Assembly: GCA_030531555.1 (NCBI GenBank)
Contig: JAUNNI010000013.1
Span: 1 to 53,383 of the forward strand
From: Eubacteriales bacterium
Lineage (GTDB): Bacteria > Bacillota > Clostridia > Lachnospirales > Lachnospiraceae
DNA: 53,383 bases
Direction of reading: 5' to 3'
Part shown: piece after piece, positions 15,511-25,227 of the stretch
Layout of the letters: every line of letters starts with the position of its first letter
Position numbering within the stretch: the stretch's first letter is position 1
Translations under genes and position numbers: made by a program
Notes under the pieces: generated by a model
Database searches by the model: none
What the model saw: only the letters and a program-made list of their open reading frames with translations
What the model was told of the DNA's origin: nothing

Positions 15511-16227
15511 ATGAAAGATTTAAAAAACTTAAATCGTGTTTTATTGAAACTTAGTGGGGAAGCTTTAGCCGGAGAAAAGAAGACCGGATTTGATGAAGCC
15601 ACTGTACTTGGTGTTGCACAGCAGGTAAAAGAAGTGGTAGATTCCGGTGTTCAGGTTGCAATCGTAATTGGTGGTGGCAATTTTTGGAGAGGCAGAACCA
15701 GCGAGAATATGGAAAGAACAAAAGCAGACCAGATTGGTATGCTTGCAACTGTAATGAACTGTATTTATGTATCTGACATGTTCCGTCATGTTGGTATGAA
15801 AACCAAGGTTTACACACCATTTACCTGTGGCTCTTTCACACATCTTTTCTCTAAAGATGATGCAGTAGCCAGCTTAGAAGAAGGATATGTTACATTCTTC
15901 GCCGGTGGAATCGGCCATCCATATTTTTCCACAGACACTGCAACAGCACTTCGTGCCATTGAGATTGAAGCAGATGCGATTCTTTTAGCAAAAGCAATCG
16001 ATGGTGTTTATGACAGTGACCCAATGATCAACAAAGATGCCAAGAAGTATGATCAGATTTCTCTTGATGAAGTTCTTGCACAGAAACTTGGTGTTATTGA
16101 TCTTACAGCTACAATCATGTGTCTTGAGAATAAAATGCCTTTGGTAATCTTTGGATTAAATGAAGAAAACAGTATTGTAAATACCATGAATGGAAAGTTT
16201 AACGGAACATTTGTCACAGTGGACTAA
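15511..16227 (+). CDS. pyrH: Uridylate kinase (UMP kinase)
   Basis: Cytoplasmic ATP-dependent kinase converting UMP to UDP, hexameric in bacteria. The 238-aa length and the amino-acid-kinase fold motifs fit: K-L-S-G-E-A at the N-terminus, I-V-I-G-G-G-N-F-W-R-G and the central F-A-G-G-I-G-x-P-Y-F-S-T-D-T-A. A GGAGG ribosome site precedes the ATG. It opens the pyrH-frr-uppS-cdsA-dxr-rseP-ispG series. In many relatives rpsB and tsf lie directly upstream; here a lipoprotein gene does, and pyrH has its own promoter. Confidence 0.97.
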   Translation: MKDLKNLNRVLLKLSGEALAGEKKTGFDEATVLGVAQQVKEVVDSGVQVAIVIGGGNFWRGRTSENMERTKADQIGMLATVMNCIYVSDMFRHVGMKTKVYTPFTCGSFTHLFSKDDAVASLEEGYVTFFAGGIGHPYFSTDTATALRAIEIEADAILLAKAIDGVYDSDPMINKDAKKYDQISLDEVLAQKLGVIDLTATIMCLENKMPLVIFGLNEENSIVNTMNGKFNGTFVTVD

Positions 16228-16277
16228 CGTTTCGAAATAATGTTATATTACATGAACTATGATAGGAGGATCCTTTT

Positions 16278-16823
16278 ATGATTAAAAAATATGAAGAGAA
16301 AATGACAAAAACTTTAGAAAGTCTTGACAGAGATTATAACTCCATCCGTGCCGGAAGAGCAAATCCTCATGTACTTGATAAAATTAAAGTTGATTATTAT
16401 GGAACACCTACTCCTCTTCAGCAAGTAGGTAACATTGCTGTACCAGAACCACGTATTATCACAATCCAGCCATGGGAAGCTTCTCTCATTAAACCAATTA
16501 TGAAAGCTATTCAGACATCTGATGTAGGTATCAATCCTACAAATGATGGTAAGATTATTCGTCTTATTTTCCCTGAACTTACAGAGGAACACAGAAAAGA
16601 ACTCGTAAAAGACGTAAAGAAGAAAGCAGAAGCTGCGAAAGTTGCAATCCGTAACATTCGTCGTGATGCAAATGATGCTTTTAAAAAAGCAGAAAAGAAC
16701 AACGAGATTACAGAGGATGAATTAAAAGATCTTCAGACAAAAGTTCAGAAATCCACTGACAAATACGTTAAAAAAGTAGAAGAAGCTATGGATGTAAAAT
16801 CCAAAGAAATCCTTACTGTATAA
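16278..16823 (+). CDS. frr: Ribosome recycling factor
   Basis: A 181-aa protein that splits post-termination ribosomes together with EF-G. The sequence covers the whole family: M-x-K-T-L-E-S-L-x-R-D-Y-x-S-I-R-A-G-R-A-N-P near the start, D-Y-Y-G-T-P-T-P-L-x-Q-V-x-N-I, I-x-P-W-E-x-S-L-I, and the helical R-N-I-R-R-D-A-N-D region. AGGAGGA lies upstream of the ATG. The gene ends before a terminator at 16846, so read-through or an extra promoter feeds uppS. Confidence 0.97.
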   Translation: MIKKYEEKMTKTLESLDRDYNSIRAGRANPHVLDKIKVDYYGTPTPLQQVGNIAVPEPRIITIQPWEASLIKPIMKAIQTSDVGINPTNDGKIIRLIFPELTEEHRKELVKDVKKKAEAAKVAIRNIRRDANDAFKKAEKNNEITEDELKDLQTKVQKSTDKYVKKVEEAMDVKSKEILTV

Positions 16824-16845
16824 TCTACATATTGACTATAATCGC

Positions 16846-16877
16846 CTAGCAGCCGGGAGACTGGCTGCTGGTTTTTT
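16846..16877 (+). terminator. Terminator between frr and uppS
   Basis: The arms CTAGCAGCC and GGCTGCTGG form a 9-bp stem with one wobble pair and an 8-base loop, followed by six T. It splits the operon into two levels of expression. Confidence 0.8.
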
Positions 16878-16930
16878 CATCTGATACATTATGGTCTGCT
16901 GCATATGCAGTGACCACGGAGGAAGATATT

Positions 16931-17656
16931 TTGAAGACAGAAATTAACGGAACCATGTATGAAGTTCCACAGCACGTGGCCATCATTCTCGATGGCAATG
17001 GCAGATGGGCAAAAAAGCGTTTTCTGCCTCGCAATATGGGTCATTTAGAAGGCGCAAAAACAGTGGAACAGATTTGTGAAGATGCCTGGAACCTGGGAAT
17101 CAAGTACCTTACGGTTTATGCCTTCTCCACCGAAAACTGGAAGAGACCAGAAAAAGAAGTGAAAGCTCTGATGAAGCTGCTTCGTAAGTATTTGCTGGAT
17201 TGTATTGAACGTACTTCCAAGAATAATATGCGTGTGCGTGTCATCGGGGAAAAATCCAGATTGGATGATGATATTCGTAAATCCATTGAAGAATTAGAAG
17301 AAATCTCTTCAAAAAATACCGGTTTGAACTTTACTATCGCATTGAATTATGGCAGCCGTGATGAAATGATTCGTGCCATGAGAAAAATGTGTGAAGATTA
17401 TAAAGCAGATGCATTTGATGCAGAAGAAATCAACGAAGAACGTTTTACTTCTTATCTTGATACCAAAGACCTTCCAGATCCGGATCTTATGATTCGTACC
17501 AGTGGGGAACAGCGTCTATCCAATTGGCTCTTATGGCAGCTCGCTTATACAGAATTCTATTTTACTGACGTTCTCTGGCCAGACTTCAATAAAAAAGAGC
17601 TGGAGAATGCAATCATTTACTTTAATACAAGAGAAAGAAGATTTGGAGGCGTGTAG
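16931..17656 (+). CDS. uppS: Isoprenyl transferase (undecaprenyl diphosphate synthase)
   Basis: Condenses farnesyl diphosphate with isopentenyl diphosphate to the lipid carrier of cell-wall synthesis; cytoplasmic, membrane-associated. Motifs: H-V-A-I-I-L-D-G-N-G-R-W-A (catalytic Asp), Y-A-F-S-T-E-N-W-x-R-P, and D-L-M-I-R-T-S-G-E-Q-R-L-S-N-W-L-L-W-Q. I set the start at TTG 16931 (241 aa) because GGAGGA lies 7 bases before it. A GTG at 16910 in the same frame has no ribosome site, and an ATG at 16952 would still keep the domain. cdsA starts 5 bases after the stop. Confidence 0.94.
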   Translation: MKTEINGTMYEVPQHVAIILDGNGRWAKKRFLPRNMGHLEGAKTVEQICEDAWNLGIKYLTVYAFSTENWKRPEKEVKALMKLLRKYLLDCIERTSKNNMRVRVIGEKSRLDDDIRKSIEELEEISSKNTGLNFTIALNYGSRDEMIRAMRKMCEDYKADAFDAEEINEERFTSYLDTKDLPDPDLMIRTSGEQRLSNWLLWQLAYTEFYFTDVLWPDFNKKELENAIIYFNTRERRFGGV

Positions 17657-17661
17657 AAACG

Positions 17662-18468
17662 ATGTTTAAAGAGCGACTTATTAGTGGAATTATTCTTGTA
17701 ATCATTGCCTTTGCTACCTTGTATTTTGGTGGACTTCCTACCTTCTTGGTAACGGCAGGAATCTCACTGATTGGTGTGTTTGAATTGCTAAGAGTAATCA
17801 AAAAAGAAAAATCTCTCCTTGCCATTATCATCTATACTGGCAGTATTGTATATTATTTATTGTTGCTTCTTGGACTGGGACAGTTCATTTTCCCAATGAT
17901 CATCCTTGTGATGCTTGCTTTACTTGCAGCTTATGTATTCACTTTCCCACGCTATGAGATTGACAGTGTTGCTATTTCATTTTTTGGGCTTTTCTATGTG
18001 TCGATCATGCTTTCCTATATCTACCAGATTCGAATGCTGGAAAATGGTGGCTATATGATCGTACTGGTATTCTTAAGTGCATGGGGTAATGATACTCTGG
18101 CTTATTGTGCCGGAAGATTATTTGGAAAACATAAAATGTCTCCAATCCTGAGCCCAAAGAAAACCATAGAGGGTGCCGTTGGCGGCGTGGTTGGTGCTGG
18201 TCTTTTAGGTGCCATTTATGGTGTCATTGCCAATCGATTTATCGCAGTTTCCTTTAATCTGGTAATCGCCTTTGCTGTGGTTTGTGCAGTGGGTGGTCTT
18301 ATCTCCATCGTAGGGGATTTGGCAGCTTCTGCCATTAAAAGAAACTATGAGATTAAGGATTATAGTAATTTAATTCCAGGTCATGGCGGAATCCTTGACC
18401 GTTTTGACAGCATTATCATCACAGCTCCGGTAATCTATTATCTTTTAACTCTTGTGATGATGCATTAA
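17662..18468 (+). CDS. cdsA: Phosphatidate cytidylyltransferase (CDP-DAG synthase)
   Basis: A 268-aa integral membrane enzyme making CDP-diacylglycerol from phosphatidate and CTP, the branch point of phospholipid synthesis. About eight hydrophobic segments are visible. The C-terminal signature is complete: S-A-I-K-R-x4-K-D-x3-L-I-P-G-H-G-G-I-L-D-R-F-D-S. Its ribosome site GGAGG lies inside the end of uppS, so the pair is coupled. dxr follows after 35 bases. Confidence 0.96.
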   Translation: MFKERLISGIILVIIAFATLYFGGLPTFLVTAGISLIGVFELLRVIKKEKSLLAIIIYTGSIVYYLLLLLGLGQFIFPMIILVMLALLAAYVFTFPRYEIDSVAISFFGLFYVSIMLSYIYQIRMLENGGYMIVLVFLSAWGNDTLAYCAGRLFGKHKMSPILSPKKTIEGAVGGVVGAGLLGAIYGVIANRFIAVSFNLVIAFAVVCAVGGLISIVGDLAASAIKRNYEIKDYSNLIPGHGGILDRFDSIIITAPVIYYLLTLVMMH

Positions 18469-18503
18469 AATGTTTTGACAAGAAAAAGAAAGTGTGACTT
18501 TAT

Positions 18504-19652
18504 ATGAAAAAACTGGCAATTTTAGGGTCCACAGGCTCCATTGGAACGCAGACTCTTGATGTCGTAAGAGAACATCCAGATGAACTTTGTGTGGTTGCTT
18601 TGGCAGCGGGAAGAAATAAGGACCGTTTAAAAGAACAGATTGAAGAATTCCATCCAAGCATCGTCAGTCTTGAGGATGAAGCAAAAGCGATGGAGCTAAA
18701 AGAAGAATTAAAAGACAGTGGGATTACTGTATTATTTGGAAAAGAAGGTCTGATGGCTGTTGCCGGCATGGAAGAATCTGACATTGTAGTTACTGCAGTG
18801 GTTGGTATGATGGGAATTCTCCCAACGATGGAAGCAATTCGTAAAGGAAAAGATATCGCCCTTGCTAACAAAGAAACCTTAGTAACCGCTGGCCATCTGA
18901 TCATCCCTATGGCAAAAGAATATGGCGTTTCCATCCTTCCGGTAGACTCCGAACATTCCGCCATCTTCCAGTGTCTCCATGGTAACCGTCATGAAGATTT
19001 AGATAAACTGTTGATCACTGCTTCCGGTGGACCATTCCGTGGAAGAAGTAAAGAAGATTTGGAACATGTCACTTTACAAGATGCTTTAAAACATCCAAAC
19101 TGGGCTATGGGACAGAAGATTACCATTGATTCTTCTACTATGGTTAACAAAGGTTTAGAGGTAATGGAAGCCCATTGGCTCTTTGATGTGGATTATGATG
19201 ACATTGAAGTGGTAGTACAGCCACAGAGTATCATTCACTCCATGGTACAGTTTGTGGATGGAGCAGTTCTTGCACAGCTTGGCACTCCGGATATGAAGGT
19301 ACCAATCGAGTATGCATTATTCTACCCTGAAAGAAGAAGCTTAAAGGGAGATCGTCTGGATTTCTCTACCTTAAAGAGTATTCATTTTGAAAAACCAGAT
19401 TATGATGTATTCCGAGGTCTTGCTCTTGCTCTTGAAGCAGGGAAAGCAGGTGGCAGCATGCCAACGGTATTTAATGCGGCCAATGAGAAAGCCGTTGCTC
19501 TGTTCTTAAAAGAACAGATTGCTTATACTGATATTGTTAAAATTATTGAGAGATGTATGAATGCACATGAAACAATTGAAAACCCAGATCTTGAACAGAT
19601 TCTTGCCACAGAGCAATGGGTATATAAAACAATCGATGCCATGGATTTATAA
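18504..19652 (+). CDS. dxr: 1-deoxy-D-xylulose-5-phosphate reductoisomerase
   Basis: Second enzyme of the MEP isoprenoid pathway: rearranges and reduces DXP to MEP with NADPH. The 382-aa length is standard. N-terminal G-S-T-G-S-I-G-x-Q-T binds NADPH; A-N-K-E-T-L-V-x-A-G and P-V-D-S-E-H-S-A-I-F-Q (metal-binding acidic residues) form the active site; G-G-P-F-R and N-W-x-M-G-x-K-I-T-I-D-S-x-T-M-x-N-K complete it. The ribosome site is weak (GAAAGTG). Together with ispG and uppS in the same operon it supplies the undecaprenyl carrier. Confidence 0.97.
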   Translation: MKKLAILGSTGSIGTQTLDVVREHPDELCVVALAAGRNKDRLKEQIEEFHPSIVSLEDEAKAMELKEELKDSGITVLFGKEGLMAVAGMEESDIVVTAVVGMMGILPTMEAIRKGKDIALANKETLVTAGHLIIPMAKEYGVSILPVDSEHSAIFQCLHGNRHEDLDKLLITASGGPFRGRSKEDLEHVTLQDALKHPNWAMGQKITIDSSTMVNKGLEVMEAHWLFDVDYDDIEVVVQPQSIIHSMVQFVDGAVLAQLGTPDMKVPIEYALFYPERRSLKGDRLDFSTLKSIHFEKPDYDVFRGLALALEAGKAGGSMPTVFNAANEKAVALFLKEQIAYTDIVKIIERCMNAHETIENPDLEQILATEQWVYKTIDAMDL

Positions 19653-19685
19653 GGCAGAGATTGGAATTAGAAAGGATTATCGATC

Positions 19686-20720
19686 TTGAAATTTATTGTA
19701 GCAATCATCATTTTTAGTGTTATTGTCATTATCCACGAATTAGGCCATTTTCTTTTCGCGAAAAAAAATGGAATCTGCGTGGAAGAGTTTGCTGTTGGAA
19801 TTGGCCCTACTCTTTTTGGAATACAAAAAGGAGAGACCAAATACTCCATCAAAGCCTTACCGTTTGGAGGCTGTTGTATGATGCTGGGGGAAGATGGGGA
19901 AAGTAATGACCCTCGAGCCTTTGGCAGCAAATCAGCGGCAGCAAGGTTTTCTGTCATTTTTGCCGGACCATTTTTTAACTTTATACTGGCATTTCTTTTA
20001 GCTCTTGTATCCATTGGAATTGGCGGAGCCGATCCAAGTATTATTGGAACGGTGGAAGAGGGAAGTGGTGCTTATGAAGCAGGAATCCAGCCAGGGGATA
20101 AGATTTTGAAACTTGACGGCTCCCGCGTTTATAACTTCCGTGAAATCACATTATTTAATCTCATGCATAGTGAGAAAGCTGACGTGGAGGTTGCATATGA
20201 ACGAGATGGTCAGAAATATGAGACCACCGTTGTAAGAAAACAGGGAGAAAATGGCAATTATCTTTTTGGAATCACCATGACAAAAGATTATAAACAGAAC
20301 CTGCTTGGTGTTCTCAAATATAGTATCCTTGAGGTGCGATATCAGATTAAGAGTACATTTTCCAGTTTGAAATATCTCATTACCGGCAAGGCCTCCTTTA
20401 ATGACATGTCCGGCCCGGTAGGTATCGTTAATATGGTGGGAGATGTCTATGAAGAATCCATCAGTTATGGTATTCTTACAGCATTCTTATCTATGTTGGA
20501 ATTTTCCATTTTACTGACAGCCAATCTTGGTGTAATGAATCTTCTGCCAATCCCGGCTTTGGATGGTGGAAGGATTGTATTCATTCTCATTGAAATGATT
20601 CGTGGTAAGAAGATGGATCCGGATAAAGAAGGTATGGTTCATCTGGTTGGACTTGTTCTTTTATTGATTCTGATGGTAGTCATCATGGGAAATGATATTC
20701 GTAAAATATTTTTTGTATAA
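19686..20720 (+). CDS. rseP: Site-2 membrane metalloprotease RseP
   Basis: A 344-aa intramembrane zinc protease that completes regulated cleavage of membrane-bound regulators and trims signal peptides. H17-E18-L-G-H21 binds zinc in the first membrane helix. A PDZ domain occupies about 115-180 (GSGAYEAGIQPGDKILKLDG), and M-N-L-L-P-I-P-A-L-D-G-G-R gives the second metal-ligand region. The start is TTG at 19686 with AAAGGA about 9 bases upstream; the first residues run straight into the membrane helix, as in relatives. A terminator follows the gene. Confidence 0.93.
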   Translation: MKFIVAIIIFSVIVIIHELGHFLFAKKNGICVEEFAVGIGPTLFGIQKGETKYSIKALPFGGCCMMLGEDGESNDPRAFGSKSAAARFSVIFAGPFFNFILAFLLALVSIGIGGADPSIIGTVEEGSGAYEAGIQPGDKILKLDGSRVYNFREITLFNLMHSEKADVEVAYERDGQKYETTVVRKQGENGNYLFGITMTKDYKQNLLGVLKYSILEVRYQIKSTFSSLKYLITGKASFNDMSGPVGIVNMVGDVYEESISYGILTAFLSMLEFSILLTANLGVMNLLPIPALDGGRIVFILIEMIRGKKMDPDKEGMVHLVGLVLLLILMVVIMGNDIRKIFFV

Positions 20721-20724
20721 AGAT

Positions 20725-20755
20725 CAGGCTCACCTTACGTGGTGAGTCTGTTTTT
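20725..20755 (+). terminator. Terminator between rseP and ispG
   Basis: A 10-bp stem with one G-T pair, CAGGCTCACC / GGTGAGTCTG, with a 6-base loop and five T. Confidence 0.85.
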
Positions 20756-20776
20756 CCATATTATTAGGAGGTAAAT

Positions 20777-21838
20777 ATGTATCGTTCAAAAACAAAAGAA
20801 ATTCATATTGGTAATCGCGTGATTGGCGGAGGAAATCCGATTTTAATCCAATCCATGACAAATACAAAAACAGAAGATGTGGAGGCAACCGTTGCGCAGA
20901 TTCTTGCTTTAGAGGCAGCAGGCTGTGAAATTATCCGTTCTACGGTTCCGACTCTTGAGGCAGCAAAAGCACTTGGAGAAATCAAGAAACGCATCCATAT
21001 TCCAATTGTTGCTGATATTCATTTTGATTATAAAATGGCCATTGCAGCCATTGAAAATGGTGCCGACAAAATCCGTATTAATCCAGGAAATATCGGTTCC
21101 GAAGAAAAAGTACGTGCTGTTGTAGAAAAAGCAAAAGAATATAATGTTCCAATCCGTATTGGTGTAAACAGCGGTTCTTTGGAAAAAAATCTTATTGAAA
21201 AATATGGAAGAGTAACCGCAGAAGGGCTGGTGGAAAGTGCTCTTGATAAGATTGATATGATCGAAAAGATGGGTTATGACAATCTGGTAATCAGTATCAA
21301 ATCATCTGATGTTTTAATGTGTGCGAAAGCACATGAGCTTCTTGCACCAAAATGTAAATATCCTCTTCATGTTGGTATCACAGAAGCAGGTACTGTGTTC
21401 AGTGGAAATATTAAGTCGGCACTGGGACTCGGATTAATTCTGAATCAGGGAATTGGTGATACGATTCGTGTATCCTTAACTGGTGATCCAGTCAATGAAA
21501 TTGCTTCTGCCAAATTGATTTTACGTACGCTTGGTCTTCGCAAAGGTGGAATTGAGGTTGTTTCCTGCCCAACTTGCGGAAGAACCAACATTGATCTCAT
21601 TGGGCTTGCCAATGAAGTTGAAAAAATGGTAACAGAATTCGATCATCTTAACATTAAAGTTGCGGTTATGGGATGTGTTGTAAATGGTCCTGGTGAAGCA
21701 AGAGAAGCAGACATCGGGATTGCAGGTGGCATCGGAGAAGGTCTTTTGATTAAAAAAGGAGAAATTGTAAGAAAAGTTCCAGAAGCAGAATTATTAGATA
21801 CATTAAGAGAGGCACTCGCAAACTGGGAGGTAGAATAA
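20777..21838 (+). CDS. ispG: 4-hydroxy-3-methylbut-2-enyl-diphosphate synthase
   Basis: Late MEP-pathway enzyme, a 4Fe-4S protein reducing MEcPP to HMBPP. The 353-aa length fits the bacterial short form. The N-terminal TIM-barrel contains I-Q-S-M-T-N-T and A-D-I-H-F-D-Y; cluster ligands are C-P-T-C in [10 protein letters not shown] and the cysteine in [20 protein letters not shown] ribosome site precedes the ATG. addB starts 4 bases after the stop, so the DNA-repair nuclease genes are tied to this unit. Confidence 0.97.
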   Translation: MYRSKTKEIHIGNRVIGGGNPILIQSMTNTKTEDVEATVAQILALEAAGCEIIRSTVPTLEAAKALGEIKKRIHIPIVADIHFDYKMAIAAIENGADKIRINPGNIGSEEKVRAVVEKAKEYNVPIRIGVNSGSLEKNLIEKYGRVTAEGLVESALDKIDMIEKMGYDNLVISIKSSDVLMCAKAHELLAPKCKYPLHVGITEAGTVFSGNIKSALGLGLILNQGIGDTIRVSLTGDPVNEIASAKLILRTLGLRKGGIEVVSCPTCGRTNIDLIGLANEVEKMVTEFDHLNIKVAVMGCVVNGPGEAREADIGIAGGIGEGLLIKKGEIVRKVPEAELLDTLREALANWEVE

Positions 21839-21842
21839 CAAG

Positions 21843-24800
21843 ATGGCACTTCAATTGATTCTTGGAAGCAGCGGACAGGGAAAAACTTCATATTTGATGG
21901 AAGAAGTCATCCGAGAATCGATGAAGGATCCTTCCCAGAATTACTATATTCTGGTTCCGGAACAGTTCTCTTTGGAAATGCAAAGGCAGATGATATTAAA
22001 ACATCCTAAGCATGGTTTTTCTAATATTGATGTTCTAAGCTTCTATCGTCTTGCCTATGTAATCTTTGAGGAATGTGGCTATGAGCCAAAAGAAATCTTA
22101 GAAGATCTTGGTGTGTCCATGATCTTGAAAAAAGTATTGTTAGAGCATGAACAGGAACTTCTTTTCTTCAAGCGTTCCATGCGTCATCCAGGATTTGTAG
22201 ATGAGCTTAAGTCCATGTTGATGGAATTCATGAACTATGGAATTCATGTAGATGATATGGAAACAATGGGACAGACTTTGGAAAAATATCCGGCTCTTGC
22301 CAGCAAATGTTCAGAATTAAGCAAGATTTACGGCTGGTTCCAGGAGAAGATTGAGAATCAATTCATGGTGTCCAGCCAGATTTTAGAAGTGTTAAAAGAC
22401 ATGGTTGCAGATTCTAAAATCCTGCAGGAAGGCATTTTCTATCTGGATGGATATACTGGCTTCACACCGATCCAGCTGGCTTTCTTAAGAAAACTTTTAC
22501 CACAAACCAAACAGGTGAAAGTGACGGTAACCATCCCTTATCTTCCATCAGGCAACCGAAAGATTCCAAAGATGGATCTTTTCTCCTTCAGTGAAAAGAC
22601 CATCTATGCCTTATCTGACCTTTGCAAAGAATGTGGAGTGGAATGGGAAGAACCGGTGATCCTTTCCGAAAGAACTGCCAGGAGATACGGGGATAATGCA
22701 GAACTTGCGCATGTGGAATCCCAGATTTTCCATGAGGTAATCCATAGTTATGACCAGCCACTTAATAAAATTCATGCTGTTTCCTGCCAAAATCCAGAGG
22801 AGGAAGCAGAATTTGTTCTTCATAAGATCGAAGAATTGGTAAGAAAAAAAGGATATCGTTATCGTGATTTTGCCATTCTCATGGGAAGAGAAGAAGATTA
22901 CCCTGCAGCATTTGTCCGAAGAAGTCAGGCGCTTGGCCTTCCACTTTTTGTGGATACAAAGCAGAAGATGGCCTATCACAGTGGAGTAGAAACCATTCGA
23001 TCTTTGTTCCATTTGGTTGAGATGGATTATTCCTATGAGAGTGTATTCCGTTATTTAAAATCCGGTATGTCTCAGTTTTCAGGAGAAGAAATCGATTATC
23101 TGGAAAATTATATTCTTTCTTCTGGTGTTCGTGGTCTTTCCATGTGGAAAAAACCTTTTTACCGCAGATTACAGCGCCTTGATGCAGAAAAAATTGCCTT
23201 TTTAGATCAGTTGCGTTTGGGTTTCTTAGAGGAAACCTTGACTTTTGCCGAGAAAATGAAAGATAAAAAGGCTACGGTATGTGAGAAAATGACCGTGTTA
23301 TATGAAACTCTCATAGAGCTTCATTTTGTGGAAAAGATGAAAGAAAAAGCGGTAGTCTGTGAAGCAGAAGCCGATTATGTAAAGAGTAAAGGGTATGAGC
23401 AGTTTTTTAAACAACTTCTCGACCTTATGGATAAAATTGTCGCAATTTTTGGAGAAGAAACACTGAGCGTGGAGGAAATCTCCCAGCTTTTCGATGCGGG
23501 ATTAGAAAGCTTGTCTTTGGCATCCCCACCACTTTCCATGGATCAGACCATTCTTGGTGACTTAAAAAGAACCCGATTACCTGAAATCAAAGTGTTATTC
23601 TTTGTTGGGATGAACGACGGAGATATTCCTCCGGTTCCAGAAGAACGTGGAATTTTGAGTGATGATGAAAAAAGAATCTTAGAAGAGCATGGTGTGACTT
23701 TGTCTCTGAATCTGACAGAACGTGTTTTAGAAGATGAATACTATATGTATCTGGCCTTTTCCAAGCCTCAGGAAGAACTATATCTTTCCTACTGTACCAA
23801 CGATGCCAGTGGTGCGGCCAAACGCCCTTCCACTTTATTTTCTGTTTTCCAAAAGATTTTTCCACAGCTTATCATTCGTTCTTATCCAGAGGAGGAAAGA
23901 AGACTTTATTTCCATGAGAAGGACAGCAAAGAATACCTGATCAGTCAGCTTCGTAATTGGTATGATGGAAATGAAACGGAGGAAGCAGCTTTTTATGCTC
24001 TTTTTTCCTATTGGAATGAGAAACATCCAGAAGAATTAGATCGGTATTATGAACAAATGTCTGCCGAAGAAACCTGGTTGCCGCTGAAAAAGGATGTCAT
24101 CGAAGAATTATACGGGGACGAGCTTTCTGGCAGTGTGACCAAGATGGAAAAGTTTGCCGGATGTCCTTTTGACTATTATCTAAGTTATGGACTTCGTCTG
24201 CAGGAGAGAGAAGAATATCAGATTCTCCCTATGGATCTGGGGCATTTATTCCATGCCGCTTTGGAATATTTTTCAGAGAATGTCAAGAAAGAAGGATATA
24301 GCTGGAAGAACATTCCGGAAGAAGTACAGGAAAAACTGCTGAATAATGCAGTGGAAATGACGGTGGACGAGAAGCTTCGTGACGTCATGGAGAGTTCTGG
24401 AAGAAACCAGTACAAGAAGAAAATGGTAGAGCGTATTCTTCGACGTACTGTAGAAGTGTTGCGCTATCATCTTAGAAATAGTGATTTTAATCCGGATCAG
24501 TTTGAATTGCGTTTCACAAATGGAGATACTTTAGAATCCACAAAGATTCCTTTGTCCAATGGGCATAGGATTGCATTTCAGGGGGTCATCGACCGTGTGG
24601 ATATCTGTGAGGAAGATGACAGGATCTATGTCAAAATTATTGATTATAAATCCGGAAGCAAAACATTTGATTTTAATGAATTATATTATGGTCTCCAGCT
24701 GCAGCTGATTGTTTATTTAAAAGCCGCTCTTGAGATCTATCAGAAAGAAAAGAAGAAAACGGTGGAGCCGGCGGGTGTCTTTTATTATGGAATGAAGGAT

Positions 24801-25226
24801 CCGATTCAAAAGGCGAAAGATATTTCCGGTGATAAGAAAATGGATGTCTTTCGCATGTCAGGCTATGCCAACAGTGATCCAAAAATCTTAGAGCATTTGG
24901 AACATCATGGATCAAAGATGGAATCTTTCCATCTTTCCTTCAACAAGGATGGAAATGCCAAGAAAAATTCTCCAATCTTATCAACGGATGCTTTCTATGC
25001 GGTGGGTGATTATGTAACAAGCACGATCCGGGAGATGGGAGAGAGAATTTATGCTGGTGAGATTGCTGCGAAACCATATAAATTCGGCCAAAAGAATGCG
25101 TGTATGTATTGTCGATATCGCTCGGTTTGTGGATTTGATGAAAGAAATCCAAAACATGAATACCATTTGCTGGAAAAACGTGACATAGAGGATATCTTAG
25201 GAGATGACAGAGGGGAGATGGATTAA
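21843..25226 (+). CDS. addB: ATP-dependent helicase/nuclease subunit B (AddB)
   Basis: A 1127-aa partner of AddA in the Gram-positive counterpart of RecBCD, processing double-strand breaks for RecA. N-terminal Walker A G-S-S-G-Q-G-K-T (8-15). The C-terminal nuclease domain has V-I-D-R-V-D and I-I-D-Y-K-S-G. Four cysteines, C774, C1087, C1090 and C1096, give the C...C-x2-C-x5-C iron-sulfur arrangement known for AddB. Length and layout are typical. addA follows immediately. Confidence 0.96.
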   Translation: MALQLILGSSGQGKTSYLMEEVIRESMKDPSQNYYILVPEQFSLEMQRQMILKHPKHGFSNIDVLSFYRLAYVIFEECGYEPKEILEDLGVSMILKKVLLEHEQELLFFKRSMRHPGFVDELKSMLMEFMNYGIHVDDMETMGQTLEKYPALASKCSELSKIYGWFQEKIENQFMVSSQILEVLKDMVADSKILQEGIFYLDGYTGFTPIQLAFLRKLLPQTKQVKVTVTIPYLPSGNRKIPKMDLFSFSEKTIYALSDLCKECGVEWEEPVILSERTARRYGDNAELAHVESQIFHEVIHSYDQPLNKIHAVSCQNPEEEAEFVLHKIEELVRKKGYRYRDFAILMGREEDYPAAFVRRSQALGLPLFVDTKQKMAYHSGVETIRSLFHLVEMDYSYESVFRYLKSGMSQFSGEEIDYLENYILSSGVRGLSMWKKPFYRRLQRLDAEKIAFLDQLRLGFLEETLTFAEKMKDKKATVCEKMTVLYETLIELHFVEKMKEKAVVCEAEADYVKSKGYEQFFKQLLDLMDKIVAIFGEETLSVEEISQLFDAGLESLSLASPPLSMDQTILGDLKRTRLPEIKVLFFVGMNDGDIPPVPEERGILSDDEKRILEEHGVTLSLNLTERVLEDEYYMYLAFSKPQEELYLSYCTNDASGAAKRPSTLFSVFQKIFPQLIIRSYPEEERRLYFHEKDSKEYLISQLRNWYDGNETEEAAFYALFSYWNEKHPEELDRYYEQMSAEETWLPLKKDVIEELYGDELSGSVTKMEKFAGCPFDYYLSYGLRLQEREEYQILPMDLGHLFHAALEYFSENVKKEGYSWKNIPEEVQEKLLNNAVEMTVDEKLRDVMESSGRNQYKKKMVERILRRTVEVLRYHLRNSDFNPDQFELRFTNGDTLESTKIPLSNGHRIAFQGVIDRVDICEEDDRIYVKIIDYKSGSKTFDFNELYYGLQLQLIVYLKAALEIYQKEKKKTVEPAGVFYYGMKDPIQKAKDISGDKKMDVFRMSGYANSDPKILEHLEHHGSKMESFHLSFNKDGNAKKNSPILSTDAFYAVGDYVTSTIREMGERIYAGEIAAKPYKFGQKNACMYCRYRSVCGFDERNPKHEYHLLEKRDIEDILGDDRGEMD

Positions 25227-25227
25227 G